DNA from: Burkholderiaceae bacterium
Lineage (GTDB): Bacteria; Pseudomonadota; Gammaproteobacteria; Burkholderiales; Burkholderiaceae_B
Length of the DNA stretch: 64,000 nt
Direction of reading: 5' to 3'
Assembly (NCBI GenBank): GCA_023653055.1
Contig: JAMNXR010000001.1
Location: forward strand, 124,001 to 188,000
In this document: positions 63,572 through 64,000 of the stretch, one piece after another
How the letters are laid out: each line of letters starts with the position of its first letter
Position numbering within the stretch: position 1 is the stretch's first letter
Notes under the pieces: generated by a model
What the model was told of the DNA's origin: nothing
The model's input: only the letters and a program-made list of their open reading frames with translations
The model's database searches: none
Position numbers and translations under genes: made by a program

Positions 63572-64000
63572 ATGACGACTACCAGATTGTTGCAGGGCGA
63601 AATCACAGACAGCTTGATCATCGAGAAAAGAGGGGCTGTGGGTTGGATCACGTTTAATGATCCCGCAAAACACAATGCCATGTCTTACGACATGTGGGCG
63701 GCCTTGCCCGGCATCATCAAGATGTTTGAAAACGATGAAGAAATCCGCGCAGTCGTCTTGACGGGCGCAGGTGGCAAGTCCTTTGTCAGCGGTGCCAATA
63801 TTTCCCAGTTTGAAAAACTGCGCACCGCAGCAGATGCGGTTGCTGAGTACGAGCGCGTCGGTGAAGAAGCCCAAGGCTCGATCTACAACTGCACCAAGCC
63901 TGTGATTGGTCGTATCGACGGCTACTGCATCGGTGGCGGCTTGAATCTGTCCTTGTGCTGCGATATCCGTATTGCTTCGGATGCCAGCTCGTTTGCGATC
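63572..64000 (+). CDS. Enoyl-CoA hydratase/isomerase (crotonase) family, 5' part
   Basis: The frame runs off the window end, so only about 143 residues are visible. VGWITFNDPAKHNAMSYDMW, VLTGAGGKSFVSGANISQFE, and KPVIGRIDGYCIGGGLNLSL are the crotonase substrate-binding and oxyanion-hole segments. AGGAG lies ten bases before the ATG at 63572. It probably hydrates or isomerises an acyl-CoA in the same catabolic pathway as the CaiB transferase. Confidence 0.92.
   Translation, partial: MTTTRLLQGEITDSLIIEKRGAVGWITFNDPAKHNAMSYDMWAALPGIIKMFENDEEIRAVVLTGAGGKSFVSGANISQFEKLRTAADAVAEYERVGEEAQGSIYNCTKPVIGRIDGYCIGGGLNLSLCCDIRIASDASSFAI

Noticed and set aside
1-64000. JUMPstart/ops element, CRISPR array, tRNA genes, insertion sequences
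   Set aside because: Read for on both strands by eye; no ops-like GGCGGTAG sequence in a leader position, no regularly spaced repeats, no cloverleaf-like sequences and no transposase frame were noticed. A profile search could still find weak ones.

Overview
The window is a large surface-polysaccharide (O-antigen, LPS or capsule type) biosynthesis locus. It probably belongs to a betaproteobacterium of the order Burkholderiales. That placement rests on the overall feel of the conserved right end (CaiB-type CoA transferase, FadR-type GntR regulator and enoyl-CoA hydratase beside a leucine-rich-repeat kinase and rfbB) and is a moderate-confidence inference. Base composition is uneven: the right flank (about 60-64 kb) is GC-rich, most of the cluster is intermediate, and about 36.0-42.0 kb is strikingly AT-rich. 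This indicates a mosaic locus assembled by transfer.

Layout. (1) 1-753: 3' end of a FlaA1/CapD-type nucleotide-sugar dehydratase/epimerase; 807-1811: a convergent GT2 glycosyltransferase. (2) 1935-6399 (+): an NAD-dependent epimerase and a heptose operon: a triple fusion (HddC-like nucleotidyltransferase, GmhB-like HAD phosphatase, P-loop kinase), then an HddA-like GHMP kinase and a GmhA-like isomerase. Together these cover the GDP-D-glycero-D-manno-heptose route. (3) 6401-11044 (-): GT11 transferase, two methyltransferases (one FkbM type), an unassigned GT-like gene and a DUF6492-type protein. (4) 11203-12999 (+): a fused ABC exporter of the PglK/MsbA type, the only flippase candidate seen. 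(5) 13003-22920 (-): methyltransferases, a GT-C membrane protein, WecE aminotransferase, a PglD/NeuD-type acetyltransferase, a beta-propeller glycosidase-like protein, a PhyH-type oxygenase, a GT2 and WbqC. (6) 23200-30650 (+): sulfotransferase, APH-type kinase, epimerase, two-subunit transketolase, FkbM methyltransferase and a frameshifted OafA-type acyltransferase. (7) 30607-32459 (-): rfbG and rfbF, making CDP-4-keto-6-deoxyglucose. (8) 32691-35944 (+): three glycosyltransferases (GT4-like, GT10-like, GT-A type) with a pentanucleotide repeat between the last two. (9) 35960-41917: the AT-rich island, with an acyltransferase and two large membrane proteins. (10) 42071-58956: further glycosyltransferases, acyltransferases, membrane proteins, a bi-domain oxidoreductase and methyltransferases in both orientations. 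(11) 58932-60005: rfbB. (12) 60092-64000: an LRR-Ser/Thr kinase and a fatty/organic acid catabolic operon (CaiB, GntR regulator, enoyl-CoA hydratase) with a clear palindromic operator candidate.

How it fits together. Three nucleotide-sugar routes are represented: GDP-heptose (apparently complete), CDP-4-keto-6-deoxyglucose (rfbF/rfbG, possibly extended by the split transketolase and an epimerase), and dTDP-4-amino-4,6-dideoxygalactose (rfbB, wecE and a possible N-acetyltransferase; no rfbA in the window). About a dozen glycosyltransferases, several methyltransferases, OafA-type acyltransferases and a sulfotransferase would assemble and decorate the glycan. No Wzx-type flippase, Wzm/Wzt pair, initiating phosphoglycosyltransferase or clear Wzy could be recognised. 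No tRNA, rRNA, insertion sequence or CRISPR array was seen.
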